From positions 279,501-343,500 of the forward strand of contig NZ_CP049834.1 in assembly GCF_019916085.1 (NCBI RefSeq): a stretch of DNA of 64,000 bases, read 5' to 3'. Position 1 is the stretch's first letter, and each line of letters starts with the position of its first letter. This document shows positions 51,363 through 61,153 of this stretch, in pieces. A program made the position numbers and the translations under genes. The DNA is from Aquirufa lenticrescens (GTDB lineage Bacteria; Bacteroidota; Bacteroidia; Cytophagales; Spirosomataceae). The notes under the pieces were generated by a model. That model was not told where the DNA came from. It did not search any database and saw nothing but the letters and a program-made list of their open reading frames with translations.

Positions 51363-54245
51363 ATGAAAAAAATTATACAACAGATTTTACCTAGCCTAGC
51401 GCTTATTCTGTTCTTAAGTGCAAGCACTTTTGCTCAGACTAAAATTGGTGGTAAGGTAACGGATGCAGATTCTAAAGAGCCATTAATTGGTGTTAGTATC
51501 GGCGTAAAAGGAGCAGTAACTGGAACCATTTCAGATGCGAAAGGTAACTTCTCTCTATCAACGAACAAAGCTGGAGCATTAACAATCGTCGTTTCGATGG
51601 TAGGTTATGAGCGCCAAGAAATTCCGGTAAAAGGAAATAAAACAGATTTTCAAATTGCTTTAAAAGAGCAGGCTACTCTAGGACAAGATGTGGTTGTTTC
51701 TGCCTCTCGTGTGGAAGAAAGCGTTATGCAATCTCCCGTTTCAGTAGAACGTATGGACATACGTGCGATTCGTGAAACACCTGCTGCTTCTTTCTATGAT
51801 GCTTTACGCAACATTAAAGGAGTTGAGGTGAGTTCACAATCGGTATCTTTCTCGTCTATCGGTATGCGTGGATTTAATAGCAACGGTAACGTACGTGTGG
51901 TTCAAATGATCGACGGTATGGATAACCAAGCACCAGGTTTGAACTTCTCTGTAGGTAATATCGTAGGTATTTCTGAATTGGATTTACAATCAGTAGACTT
52001 ATTGCCAGGAGCAGCTTCTGCTTTATATGGTCCTAATGCTATGAACGGTATCATCTTAATGGATTCGAAATCACCTTTCTTATTCCAAGGATTATCTGCT
52101 CAAGTGAAAACAGGAGCGATGTATGCGAGCAATCGTACGGAAACGACTACTCCATATGGAGATATCTCGATTCGTTTTGCTAAAGCATTCAACAACAAAG
52201 TTGCTTTCAAATTAAACTTCAACCAATTGACAGCTGATGACTGGCAGTCAACGGATACACGTGACCAATCTTTATTGAACGGTACGGTATTAGGAGCTGG
52301 TTCTCGTGGAACTAATTTAGCTTACAATGGTGTGAGTGTATATGGTGATGAGACAAACGTGAATATGTTGACTTCATTAAAGCCATTATTAGGGGTTCCT
52401 ACGAATCCTTTGACTGCAGGTATCAATCAGATCTCTGCTGCTACAGGTGGTTTATTAACTCCATCTGCGATCTTAGGATACATTGTTCCTAACGTAGCGA
52501 TCTCTCGTGAAGGTTATGCTGAGCGTGATTTATCCTCTTATGCAAACCGTAATATCAAATTTAACGCCGCTTTACACTACCGTTTTAACGATAAAGTAGA
52601 GTTGATCTTACAAGGATCATATGGTCAAGGTACTACGATGTACACAGGAGCAGATCGTTATTCGATCAAGAATTTCTCCATGGGACAATACAAGGCAGAA
52701 TTAAAAGGTTCTAACTTCTTTGTTCGTGCCTATACAACTCAAGAGAATTCAGGAGATGCGTATGCAACAGGTACTTTAGGTCAATTAGTAAACGAAGCAG
52801 CTAAGCCATCCACAGCTTGGTATCCTCAATACTTCTCGACTTTTGCAGGTTTGGCATTGACAAACTTTGGAACCGTATTACAAACGAACTTATTGAAAGG
52901 TGTAGCGCCAGCTTCAGCGGTAGGTTTAGCCGTAGCTAGTACACAATCATCATTCCCTTACTACCATGGAACAGCACGTGCAGCTTCTGATGCAGGTCGT
53001 TTAGTGCCAGGAACAGCAGCGTTTAACGCGGCGGTAGATGCAATCAAGGCTAAGCCACTTCCTCAAGGAGCTAAGTTTACAGATAAGTCTGCTTTATACC
53101 ACTTAGAGGGTATGTATAACTTAACTGAGAAATTGAATAACAAAGTAGAATTGATCGTAGGTGCGAACTTCCGTCAATATGCCTTGAACTCAGAAGGAAC
53201 TTTATTTGCATTGCAAGATGATGGTAGCGAGTTCTCTATCAACGAATACGGTGCATACGCACAAGCATCTAAGAAATTATTTGCTGATCACTTGAAAGTA
53301 ACGGGTTCTCTTCGTTATGACAAGAACGAAAACTTTGAAGGTGTATTTAGCCCACGTATTTCTGGTGTGTTGACTCAAGGAACTTCTAACTTCCGTGCGT
53401 CTTTACAAACAGGTTTCCGTATTCCTACAACACAGGATCAATACATTAACTTGTTAACTCCATCTGCTCGTTTATTAGGTGGTTTAGCGGTAGTTCAAGA
53501 TCGTTACAAATTGTCAGGTAATTCATACACGTTACAGTCGATTTTAGCTAACCAAACAGATCCTACGAAGTGGGTAACTTACAAGGCTAAGGCTTGGAAG
53601 CCAGAACAAGTTCAAACAGTTGAATTTGGTTACAAAGGAATGATCACTCCACAAATGTTTGTTGATTTCTATGCTTACCAATCTAACTTCACGAACTTCT
53701 CAGCAGGTCAAGTGGTAGCGCAACCTAGCACGACTTTGGCAGGTTCATTAAACTACTTCTCATTCCCATCTAACGTAGATAACGAAGTAGTGACTAACGG
53801 TTGGGGCTTAGGCATCGACTATGATTTAGGAAATCGTTGGGCATTAGGAACAAACGTTTCTTACAATGCAGTAAAAGACAACGGTGGATTAGCTGATTAC
53901 CAATTAGGTTTCAACACACCGAACTACCGTACAAACGTTTCTTTAGGAAACCGTAACATCGGTAATTCAGGTTGGGGCTTCAATGCGACTTGGAGATACC
54001 AAGATCAATTTGTTTGGCAATCATCATTCGTGAACCAAGTAGTGAATCAACAACAATTGTCTATGATTCCTGCGTTCTCGACATTCGATATGCAAGTAAG
54101 CAAGAAAGTATCTGAGATTAAGTCAATCATCAAAGTAGGTGGTACGAACTTAGGCGGAGTTGCTTATACAACAGGATGGGGTAACCCATTAATCGGAAGC
54201 ATGTACTATGTGAGCATCACTTTCGACGAATTGTTGAACAAATAA
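51363..54245 (+). CDS. TonB-dependent receptor with carboxypeptidase-regulatory-like domain
   Basis: The 960-residue receptor has a signal peptide (to about residue 24), a carboxypeptidase-D-regulatory-like domain (about 25-110), a plug (about 115-240; IGMRGFNSNGNVRVVQMIDG) and a beta-barrel. The codons look strongly favoured, which suggests high expression. No SusD gene follows, so it is probably not a polysaccharide utilisation locus. The C-terminus TFDELLNK lacks the terminal aromatic of the other TonB receptor here. A terminator follows. Confidence 0.93.
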   Translation: MKKIIQQILPSLALILFLSASTFAQTKIGGKVTDADSKEPLIGVSIGVKGAVTGTISDAKGNFSLSTNKAGALTIVVSMVGYERQEIPVKGNKTDFQIALKEQATLGQDVVVSASRVEESVMQSPVSVERMDIRAIRETPAASFYDALRNIKGVEVSSQSVSFSSIGMRGFNSNGNVRVVQMIDGMDNQAPGLNFSVGNIVGISELDLQSVDLLPGAASALYGPNAMNGIILMDSKSPFLFQGLSAQVKTGAMYASNRTETTTPYGDISIRFAKAFNNKVAFKLNFNQLTADDWQSTDTRDQSLLNGTVLGAGSRGTNLAYNGVSVYGDETNVNMLTSLKPLLGVPTNPLTAGINQISAATGGLLTPSAILGYIVPNVAISREGYAERDLSSYANRNIKFNAALHYRFNDKVELILQGSYGQGTTMYTGADRYSIKNFSMGQYKAELKGSNFFVRAYTTQENSGDAYATGTLGQLVNEAAKPSTAWYPQYFSTFAGLALTNFGTVLQTNLLKGVAPASAVGLAVASTQSSFPYYHGTARAASDAGRLVPGTAAFNAAVDAIKAKPLPQGAKFTDKSALYHLEGMYNLTEKLNNKVELIVGANFRQYALNSEGTLFALQDDGSEFSINEYGAYAQASKKLFADHLKVTGSLRYDKNENFEGVFSPRISGVLTQGTSNFRASLQTGFRIPTTQDQYINLLTPSARLLGGLAVVQDRYKLSGNSYTLQSILANQTDPTKWVTYKAKAWKPEQVQTVEFGYKGMITPQMFVDFYAYQSNFTNFSAGQVVAQPSTTLAGSLNYFSFPSNVDNEVVTNGWGLGIDYDLGNRWALGTNVSYNAVKDNGGLADYQLGFNTPNYRTNVSLGNRNIGNSGWGFNATWRYQDQFVWQSSFVNQVVNQQQLSMIPAFSTFDMQVSKKVSEIKSIIKVGGTNLGGVAYTTGWGNPLIGSMYYVSITFDELLNK

Positions 54246-54264
54246 GATTTTTTGAAATTATGTT

Positions 54265-54297
54265 GAGGCTGCCCCTAAAAGGGCAGCCTCTTTTTTT
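54265..54297 (+). terminator. Terminator after the TonB receptor
   Basis: A 10-base perfect stem (54265-54274 and 54281-54290; GAGGCTGCCC with its complement) with a 6-base loop is followed by seven T. Confidence 0.93.
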
Positions 54298-54328
54298 GTA
54301 CCTTTGTGGATCGATCGATTCCCAAACT

Positions 54329-57163
54329 ATGGCTTCAAAAGCGTCTGATTCTACCGGATTTTCCCACATTCAAGTGCTGGGTGCACGCGAGCACAATTTG
54401 AAGAATATTGACGTTTCCATTCCGCGCAATCAGCTCGTGGTGGTGACGGGTATTTCGGGGTCGGGCAAATCGTCTTTGGCGTTTGATACGATTTATGCAG
54501 AGGGCCAAAGAAGGTACATGGAATCGTTCTCCGCCTATGCCCGTTCTTTTCTAGGAAACATGGAACGTCCGGATGTAGACAAGATCGAAGGCCTTTCGCC
54601 GGTGATCTCTATCGAACAAAAGACCACCTCTAAAAACCCGCGTTCTACGGTAGGAACTACCACGGAAATCTACGATTTCTTGCGTCTGTTGTACGCCCGC
54701 GCAGGAGAGGCGTTTTCTTACCTTTCGGGGGAGAAGATGGTCAAGCAATCAGTGGACCAAATCATCGAAACCTTATTAACCCAATTCAACAAAGGCAAAG
54801 TCGTTTTACTTGCGCCCGTAGTCAAAGGTCGTAAAGGACATTACCGCGAATTATTCGTTCAAATCGCGAAGTGGGGATATACGAAGGTGCGTATCGATGG
54901 TGAAATCATGGACATCGAGCCTAAGATGCAGGTCGATCGTTTTAAAGTACACGATATCGAAATAGTGGTGGATCGTTTAGTGGTGGCAGAAGACGAACGC
55001 TTGCGTTTATCCCAAAGCCTACAAACCGCGATGAACCAAGGCAAAGGGCAAGTCTACGTCCTAGATGCCAAGGATAAATTACATTACTTCTCCCAGACCT
55101 TAATGGATCCGGCGACCGGTTTGTCCTACGATGAACCCGCACCGAATACCTTCTCTTTTAACAGTCCGTATGGCGCCTGCCCTTGTTGCAATGGCTTGGG
55201 GGTAGTAGAAGAGATTACGGAAGACTCTGTCATTCCAGATCGTTCCTTAAGCATTATCCGCGGAGCTATTGCTCCGATTGGGGAATACCGGGAGCTTTGG
55301 ATATTCAAGCAATTAGAGGTGCTATTGAAGCCCTTTAAAGTGGGTCTATCTACTCCCATCGCTAAATTCCCAGCGGAGGCCGTGGAATTAATGTTGTATG
55401 GTTCGGACGCGCCGGTTGCGGTGCCGTCTAAGAAATACGAAGGAACGGAGTGGAATACGAAATACGATGGTATCGTAAACTTCTTGAAACGCCAACAAGA
55501 GTCAGGTTCTGAAAAGACCCAAGACTGGTTGAAGGATTTTATGATCATCAAAAAATGCCCGGATTGTGATGGGTATCGCTTGAAAAAAGAATCCTTGCAT
55601 TTCCGGATCGCGGACAAGCACATCGGGCAATTAGCTCAAATGGATATCAACGAACTGGAGGCTTGGTTCGCTGATGTAGAAACGCGGATGAGCGAGCGCC
55701 AGCAACAAATCGGGGTAGAGGTCTTGAAAGAGATCAGAAAACGCGTAGGTTTTTTAACCCAAATCGGCCTTACCTATTTGACACTCGATCGCCCTATGAA
55801 AAGTCTTTCTGGTGGAGAGGCGCAGCGTATTCGTTTAGCGACTCAGATAGGGACTCAACTCGTGGGTGTCTTGTACATCATGGATGAGCCAAGTATCGGT
55901 TTGCACCAGCGCGATAATGAGAAGTTAATACAAGCTTTAAAAGATTTAAGGGACTTAGGAAATTCGGTCTTAGTCGTGGAACACGACAAGGATATGATGC
56001 TGGAGTCTGATTATATTTTAGACATCGGTCCGGGCGCGGGTCGCCACGGCGGAAATGTGGTGGGTTCCGGTACACCAGCCGAGTTCTTGAAATTGAAGAC
56101 GCCTACGGCGGCTTATTTGAATGGTGCGCTGGAGATTGCGGTGCCAGCTGTTCGTCGCAAAGGCAATGGTCTGAGTATCGAGTTGAAAGGGGCGACCGGG
56201 AATAATTTGAAGAACGTGTCGGTGAAGTTCCCGTTAGGGACTTTGACGGTTGTGACCGGGGTTTCAGGATCCGGTAAATCGACCTTGATTCACGATACCT
56301 TGGTGTTGAAATTGAAGCAGCATTTCGATCGTACGAAGCGGGATGCGATGCCGTATAAGTCGATTGTTGGTTTGGAAAATATCGATAAGGTAATCGAAGT
56401 GGACCAAAGTCCGATTGGCCGCACGCCTCGTTCTAATCCTGCTACCTATACGAATATGTACAGTGATATTCGTACGCTCTATTGCGAATTACCGGAATCA
56501 AAAATCCGTGGATACAAGGCTGGACGATTTAGTTTCAATGTGAAAGGCGGCCGTTGTGAAGGTTGTGAGGGAGGGGGTCGCAAGAAGATTGAGATGGAGT
56601 TCTTGCCTGATGTATTAGTGGAATGCGAAACGTGTAAGGGAAAGCGTTTTAACCGCGAGACTCTAGAAGTACGCTTTAAAGGTAAATCGATCTCAGATGT
56701 GTTAGATATGACGGTGGAGCAGGCTTTGGAATTCTTCGAAAACCAACCGCGTATCTTCCGCCGCGTGCAGACTTTGGCTGAAGTTGGTTTAGGTTATATC
56801 ACCTTAGGGCAACATGCGACCACCCTTTCTGGGGGTGAGGCACAACGCGTAAAACTGGCAGAAGAACTTTCGAAAAAGGATACAGGTAAGACGCTTTATG
56901 TCTTAGATGAACCTACGACGGGCTTGCACTTTCAAGATGTGCGTCTATTATTAGATGTATTACAGCAACTAGTGGATAAGGGGAATACGGTCTTGATTAT
57001 CGAACACAATATGGACGTCATCAAGGTGGCCGATTACCTAATCGATATGGGTCCTGAGGGCGGAAACGCAGGAGGACAATTAATAGCCAGCGGAACGCCA
57101 GAGCAGATTGCTAAAGAAAAAAATAGTCACACGGGACGCTTTTTGAAAAAGGAATTATCGTAG
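54329..57163 (+). CDS. uvrA: Excinuclease ABC subunit A
   Basis: The 944-residue DNA-damage sensor has two ABC ATPase modules (GISGSGKSS, GVSGSGKST; two LSGGEAQR signatures) and zinc-finger cysteine pairs (CPCC/CPDC and CEGC/CETC). The start is ATG 54329 (MASKASDS), since the earlier frame passes through the terminator and has no family counterpart. A TACCTTTG -7-like box lies at 54299-54306. It ends 37 bases before the next gene. Confidence 0.97.
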   Translation: MASKASDSTGFSHIQVLGAREHNLKNIDVSIPRNQLVVVTGISGSGKSSLAFDTIYAEGQRRYMESFSAYARSFLGNMERPDVDKIEGLSPVISIEQKTTSKNPRSTVGTTTEIYDFLRLLYARAGEAFSYLSGEKMVKQSVDQIIETLLTQFNKGKVVLLAPVVKGRKGHYRELFVQIAKWGYTKVRIDGEIMDIEPKMQVDRFKVHDIEIVVDRLVVAEDERLRLSQSLQTAMNQGKGQVYVLDAKDKLHYFSQTLMDPATGLSYDEPAPNTFSFNSPYGACPCCNGLGVVEEITEDSVIPDRSLSIIRGAIAPIGEYRELWIFKQLEVLLKPFKVGLSTPIAKFPAEAVELMLYGSDAPVAVPSKKYEGTEWNTKYDGIVNFLKRQQESGSEKTQDWLKDFMIIKKCPDCDGYRLKKESLHFRIADKHIGQLAQMDINELEAWFADVETRMSERQQQIGVEVLKEIRKRVGFLTQIGLTYLTLDRPMKSLSGGEAQRIRLATQIGTQLVGVLYIMDEPSIGLHQRDNEKLIQALKDLRDLGNSVLVVEHDKDMMLESDYILDIGPGAGRHGGNVVGSGTPAEFLKLKTPTAAYLNGALEIAVPAVRRKGNGLSIELKGATGNNLKNVSVKFPLGTLTVVTGVSGSGKSTLIHDTLVLKLKQHFDRTKRDAMPYKSIVGLENIDKVIEVDQSPIGRTPRSNPATYTNMYSDIRTLYCELPESKIRGYKAGRFSFNVKGGRCEGCEGGGRKKIEMEFLPDVLVECETCKGKRFNRETLEVRFKGKSISDVLDMTVEQALEFFENQPRIFRRVQTLAEVGLGYITLGQHATTLSGGEAQRVKLAEELSKKDTGKTLYVLDEPTTGLHFQDVRLLLDVLQQLVDKGNTVLIIEHNMDVIKVADYLIDMGPEGGNAGGQLIASGTPEQIAKEKNSHTGRFLKKELS

Positions 57164-57170
57164 AAATTTT

Positions 57171-57186
57171 AGTACATTTATGTACT
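57171..57186. repeat. Short inverted repeat before the Fe-S operon
   Basis: AGTACA and TGTACT flank TTTA, with partly matching flanks (TAGAA and TTCTA). It lies between uvrA and the six-gene operon and could be an operator or part of a promoter (TACATTTA is one base from TAnnTTTG). Confidence 0.6.
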
Positions 57187-57199
57187 TTCTACATCAACG

Positions 57200-58513
57200 A
57201 TGAACTATTTGCCTCAGATACTATTTATCACCCTTTTAGGGGGAATGTCTTACCTGATTTTTCAGCGTTTTTCGCTCATCATACAGACGATTCGCCTAGC
57301 TCGTCCAGTGGAATTATCGGACCATCCGTCTGAACGTTTTAAACGTATGGCGCTTTTGGCTTTCGGTCAAAAGAAAATGTTCAATAAGCCCCTTGTCGGC
57401 TTCTTTCACTTCCTGATTTACATCGGATTTGTACTCATTAATATCGAGATTCTCGAAATTATCTTAGATGGTATTTTAGGTACTCATCGCCTTTTTGCGC
57501 CGTTTATAGGCTCACTCTACCCCGGATTGATGAACTTTTTCGAGATCCTGGCGGGGGGAGTTTTCGTGGCCTGTGTGTTCTTTTTTCTGCGTCGTGGGGT
57601 ATTTCGCACCAGTCGTTTACAAGCCTCTAATCACAAAGAGTTAGCTGGTTTTCCGGTAAAGGATGCTTATCAAATACTTCTCATTGAGGTTATTTTAATG
57701 CTGGCCTTGTGGACGATGAATGGAGCGGATGCCGTGTTACAAACGCGTGGGGTGGAGCATTATCAAACGGTGGGATCCTTTGTGATTTCGGGACAGTTAG
57801 TGGGCATTTTCTCTGCCTTATCTACGGAGGCTCTCCAGGTTTTAGAACGCGCCGCTTGGTGGTTTCATATCGTAGGGATTTTATCATTTGCCTTATATGT
57901 GACTTATTCAAAGCACTTACATATCTTTTTTGCATTCCCATCTGCCTATTTTTCGAGTCTAGAATCCTCTGCAAAGATGTCAGAGATGCCTGCGGTGACG
58001 CACGAGGTGAAGTTGATGTTAGGGCAACCGGTGGAGGAGCAGCCTGCAACGAATGCAAAGTTTGGTGCCAAAGACGTAATGGATTTAACTTGGAAGAACG
58101 CTTTAGATGCCTATTCTTGTACGGAATGTGGCCGTTGCACGGAGCAATGTCCGGCGAACCAAACCGGTCGAGCCTTGTCACCACGCAAAATGATGATGGA
58201 TACCCGGGATCGATTAGAGGAAGTGGGTGGTATTTTAAAAGCGAATAAAGGAGCTTTTGTGGACGATGGTAAATCATTATTTGATCGAATCTCTGCCGAA
58301 GAGTTACGCGCTTGTACGTCTTGCCAGGCCTGCGTGGAAGCTTGTCCGATGGAGCTTTCTCCCTTAAATATTATCTTAGAAATGCGTCGCTTCCAGATTA
58401 TGGAGCTTTCGGATGCACCGGGGGCATGGAATGCGATGTTTGCTAATGTGGAGACGAACCAAAGTCCGTGGAAATTTAACCCTGCCGATCGTTTGAATTG
58501 GGCAAAAGAATAA
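57200..58513 (+). CDS. Membrane protein with two 4Fe-4S clusters (Hdr-like)
   Basis: The 437-residue protein has about five to six hydrophobic segments in the first 240 residues, akin to cytochrome b-type subunits. A C-terminal ferredoxin region follows with two full cluster motifs: C307, C310, C313, C317 (CTECGRCTEQCP) and C372, C375, C378, C382 (CTSCQACVEACP). Such proteins carry electrons between the quinone pool and soluble partners. The matching CCG Fe-S protein lies three genes on, in the same operon. Confidence 0.88.
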   Translation: MNYLPQILFITLLGGMSYLIFQRFSLIIQTIRLARPVELSDHPSERFKRMALLAFGQKKMFNKPLVGFFHFLIYIGFVLINIEILEIILDGILGTHRLFAPFIGSLYPGLMNFFEILAGGVFVACVFFFLRRGVFRTSRLQASNHKELAGFPVKDAYQILLIEVILMLALWTMNGADAVLQTRGVEHYQTVGSFVISGQLVGIFSALSTEALQVLERAAWWFHIVGILSFALYVTYSKHLHIFFAFPSAYFSSLESSAKMSEMPAVTHEVKLMLGQPVEEQPATNAKFGAKDVMDLTWKNALDAYSCTECGRCTEQCPANQTGRALSPRKMMMDTRDRLEEVGGILKANKGAFVDDGKSLFDRISAEELRACTSCQACVEACPMELSPLNIILEMRRFQIMELSDAPGAWNAMFANVETNQSPWKFNPADRLNWAKE

Positions 58514-58516
58514 GCT

Positions 58517-59506
58517 ATGAAAAAAATATTGGTTGTTATAATACTATTAATAGGCGCCTATTTCGTAGGCCCTAAACCAGAGGCGCCGGTACTCACGCCT
58601 AGCGCGAGCTGGACAGATGTTCCGGATTCAGTCAATCAAATCGATTGCTACATTGCATTTAAAGAATCGAAGATGGTGCTAAAGCCAGGGAATGAGGCGC
58701 GCATTGTTTGGGCGGATTCAGCTCAGCCTAAAAAGACTAAAATTGTCTTTATGTATGTGCACGGTTTCTCTGCATCACCTATGGAAGGAGATCCTTTGCA
58801 TCGTGAGGTGGCGAAGAAATTCGGAGCGAACTTATTGTTAGCCCGCGTGGCGGGTCACGGGGTGCCAGACTCGGATTCTACTTACGCTACCGTGACAGCA
58901 GATGAATATTACCAAAGTGTCGAAAACTACTATGCGATCGCGAAGAAATTAGGGGACGAAGTGGTGGTTTTGGGGACATCCTTCGGTGGCGCGATGTCGC
59001 TCGTTTTAGCGGCTAATCATCCAGAAATTAAAGCCTTGATGCTCTATGGGCCTTGCATTGCGATCAAAGATCCCAATGCGACTTTATTAGATAATCCGTG
59101 GGGCTTGCAAATGGCCCATTTGATTACGGGTAGTGATTACCGGGATATTCCCGTGATGGCGCCACGACATGCGGAGAATTGGAGTTTGCATTATCGTCTG
59201 GAAGGTGTGGTGGCAGTGCAAAATTTCCTGACTCACGCGATGAATAAAGAAGTCTTTGAAAAGGTGAAGATGCCTGTCTTTTTAGGCTATTATTACAAGG
59301 ATGAAGAACACCAAGACAACGTGGTGTCAGTAGATGCGATGAAAGTGATGTTCGAACAATTAGGTACGCCAGCTAGTTTAAAAAAGTCAGAAGCTTTTCC
59401 TAATTCAGGGAACCACGTCATTACGTCGAACCTGCTGGGTAAATTAACGGATAAACCAATTGCGTCGTCGGAGGCTTTCTTGCGCGATGTGGTTAAACTA
59501 AACTAA
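58517..59506 (+). CDS. Alpha/beta hydrolase, secreted or membrane-anchored
   Basis: The 329-residue protein has an N-terminal hydrophobic segment (about 3-16) and the nucleophile elbow GTSFGGA (Ser in the middle), with VHGFSASPMEGDPLH before it and the histidine in NSGNHVI. It looks like a carboxylesterase or monoacylglycerol lipase type. It lies three bases after the Fe-S membrane gene and one base before the hydroxylase-like gene. Confidence 0.88.
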   Translation: MKKILVVIILLIGAYFVGPKPEAPVLTPSASWTDVPDSVNQIDCYIAFKESKMVLKPGNEARIVWADSAQPKKTKIVFMYVHGFSASPMEGDPLHREVAKKFGANLLLARVAGHGVPDSDSTYATVTADEYYQSVENYYAIAKKLGDEVVVLGTSFGGAMSLVLAANHPEIKALMLYGPCIAIKDPNATLLDNPWGLQMAHLITGSDYRDIPVMAPRHAENWSLHYRLEGVVAVQNFLTHAMNKEVFEKVKMPVFLGYYYKDEEHQDNVVSVDAMKVMFEQLGTPASLKKSEAFPNSGNHVITSNLLGKLTDKPIASSEAFLRDVVKLN

Positions 59507-59507
59507 G

Positions 59508-60377
59508 ATGGGTCCTACTTTGATTTTATACGCGGTACCTTTTTTCCTGTTTACCGTTCTTTTAGAATCCTATATCGTCTACAAGATGCATCGCGATTAC
59601 GTGGAGGCAAAGGATTCGATGACGTCGATCGGTTTGGGTTTAGGGAATTTAGGCATTGGATTTGTGACGAAGGCGATCACATTTGGTGCTTCATTTTATG
59701 TCTACAATAATTGGAAATTGTTTGATTTAGGCCAAACCTGGCCCGTTTGGGTGCTCGCTTTTTTTGGGGAGGATTTAACGTATTATTGGGTACACCGCAT
59801 CTCGCACGAGATCCGTTTTTATTGGGCTTCCCACATGGTGCACCATTCGTCGCCTAAGTACAATTTAGCCGCGGCCTTGCGCCAAACCTGGACGGGTAAT
59901 CTTTCAGGTGGTTTTGTCTTTTGGCTTTGGTTGCCTTTAATCGGGGTGCATCCATTTATCGTGATGTTTTTCCAGCAAACGAGTTTATTATACCAATACT
60001 GGATTCATACGGAATTGATTAACAAGATGCCGCGCTGGTTTGAATATATTTTGAATACCCCGTCACACCATCGGGTTCACCATGGAACAGATTTAGATTA
60101 TTTAGATACGAATTATGCGGGGGTATTGATCATTTGGGATCGGATGTTTGGTTCTTTTGTGAGCGAAAATCAACGACCACAATATGGTTTAACGAAGCAG
60201 ATTGAGAGCTATAATCCGGCTAAGATTGCATTTTACGAATGGGTTCAAATCGTCAAAGACGTAGCCAACGCAAAAAGTATGAAAGCGGTGTTTGGGTATA
60301 TTTTTGGGCCTCCGGGCTGGAGTGAAGATGGAAGTCGATTAACGGTTACGCAAATGCGCGAGCAACAAAAGAAATAA
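59508..60377 (+). CDS. Sterol desaturase/fatty acid hydroxylase family protein
   Basis: The 289-residue membrane enzyme has the histidine clusters of the di-iron family: HRISHE, HMVHHSS and HRVHHGTD. It has about four to five hydrophobic segments. Family members hydroxylate or desaturate lipids with O2 and need electrons from a reductase or quinone. Here an Fe-S electron-transfer pair is encoded around it, which suggests an electron source. Its stop overlaps the next start as TAATG. Confidence 0.93.
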   Translation: MGPTLILYAVPFFLFTVLLESYIVYKMHRDYVEAKDSMTSIGLGLGNLGIGFVTKAITFGASFYVYNNWKLFDLGQTWPVWVLAFFGEDLTYYWVHRISHEIRFYWASHMVHHSSPKYNLAAALRQTWTGNLSGGFVFWLWLPLIGVHPFIVMFFQQTSLLYQYWIHTELINKMPRWFEYILNTPSHHRVHHGTDLDYLDTNYAGVLIIWDRMFGSFVSENQRPQYGLTKQIESYNPAKIAFYEWVQIVKDVANAKSMKAVFGYIFGPPGWSEDGSRLTVTQMREQQKK

Positions 60378-61150
60378 TGGAGACGATTAAAACGATGGCT
60401 GAATTCGCCGCAGCGGGGGAGCAGCCGGAATTTCTTTTTTGGGTAGGTTGTGCGGGGTCTTTTGATGACCGTCACAAGAAAGTGACCCGGGCCTTTGCGG
60501 AGATTTTGCAAAAGGTAGGCATCAGCTTTGCCGTTCTAGGCACGGAAGAATCGTGTACTGGGGATCCAGCTCGTCGCGCAGGGAATGAATTTTTATTTCA
60601 AATGCAGGCCATGTCTAACATCGAGGTGTTGAACCTCTATGCCGTAAAGAAAATCGTGACGGCTTGCCCGCATTGTTTTAATACCTTGAAAAACGAATAC
60701 CCAGTCCTAGGTGGGAATTATGAAGTGATTCACCACAGCCAGCTTTTGGCAGAATTAATCGGCTCAGGTAAAATTAAAGCTTCTGACGGTTCTTCCTTAG
60801 AGCAAGTGGCCTACCACGATTCTTGTTATTTAGGCAGAGGAAATGGGGTCTATGAAGCGCCACGCGAGATAATTTCCGGATTAAAAAAGGAACTAATCGA
60901 GCTGAAAAGTTGTAGAACAAAAGGACTTTGCTGTGGAGCGGGTGGCGCACAAGTATTCAAAGAGCCGGAAACGGGCAGCGAGGACGTGCAAGTGAAAAGA
61001 GTCCAAGAAATGGTCGATTCTGGTGTCAGCAAAGTGGCCTTAGCGTGCCCATTCTGCATGGTGATGGTCCAAGACGGCCTGAATAAAGTAGGAAAAGAAA
61101 AACACATCCAAGTAGTAGATTTAGCTGAGTTAGTGCAGCAATCCATGTAA
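60377..61150 (+). CDS. CCG-domain (heterodisulfide reductase-type) Fe-S protein
   Basis: The 257-residue protein has two CCG domains with C60, C97/C100, C150, C185-C186-G187 and C224/C227 (CPHC, DSC, CCGAGG, CPFC). These bind an unusual Fe-S cluster in HdrB/HdrD, LutA, GlpC and SdhE-type proteins. It likely pairs with the membrane Fe-S protein in the same operon. Electron donor and acceptor are not known. Confidence 0.9.
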   Translation: METIKTMAEFAAAGEQPEFLFWVGCAGSFDDRHKKVTRAFAEILQKVGISFAVLGTEESCTGDPARRAGNEFLFQMQAMSNIEVLNLYAVKKIVTACPHCFNTLKNEYPVLGGNYEVIHHSQLLAELIGSGKIKASDGSSLEQVAYHDSCYLGRGNGVYEAPREIISGLKKELIELKSCRTKGLCCGAGGAQVFKEPETGSEDVQVKRVQEMVDSGVSKVALACPFCMVMVQDGLNKVGKEKHIQVVDLAELVQQSM

Positions 61151-61153
61151 TAT

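Noticed and set aside
51239-51427. 62-codon minus-strand frame before the TonB receptor
   Set aside because: It covers the receptor's promoter and signal peptide, is AT-rich and low-complexity, and has no supporting motif.
51363-54245. Polysaccharide utilisation locus
   Set aside because: Neither TonB receptor has a SusD partner, sigma/anti-sigma pair or glycoside hydrolase beside it.
55126-55623. 165-codon minus-strand frame inside uvrA
   Set aside because: Antisense to a conserved zinc-finger and linker region of UvrA; no domain and no start context.
57709-58277. Reading frames of 179 codons on plus and 151 codons on minus inside the Fe-S membrane gene
   Set aside because: They are shadow frames of a well-supported gene with cluster cysteines, and have no domain of their own.
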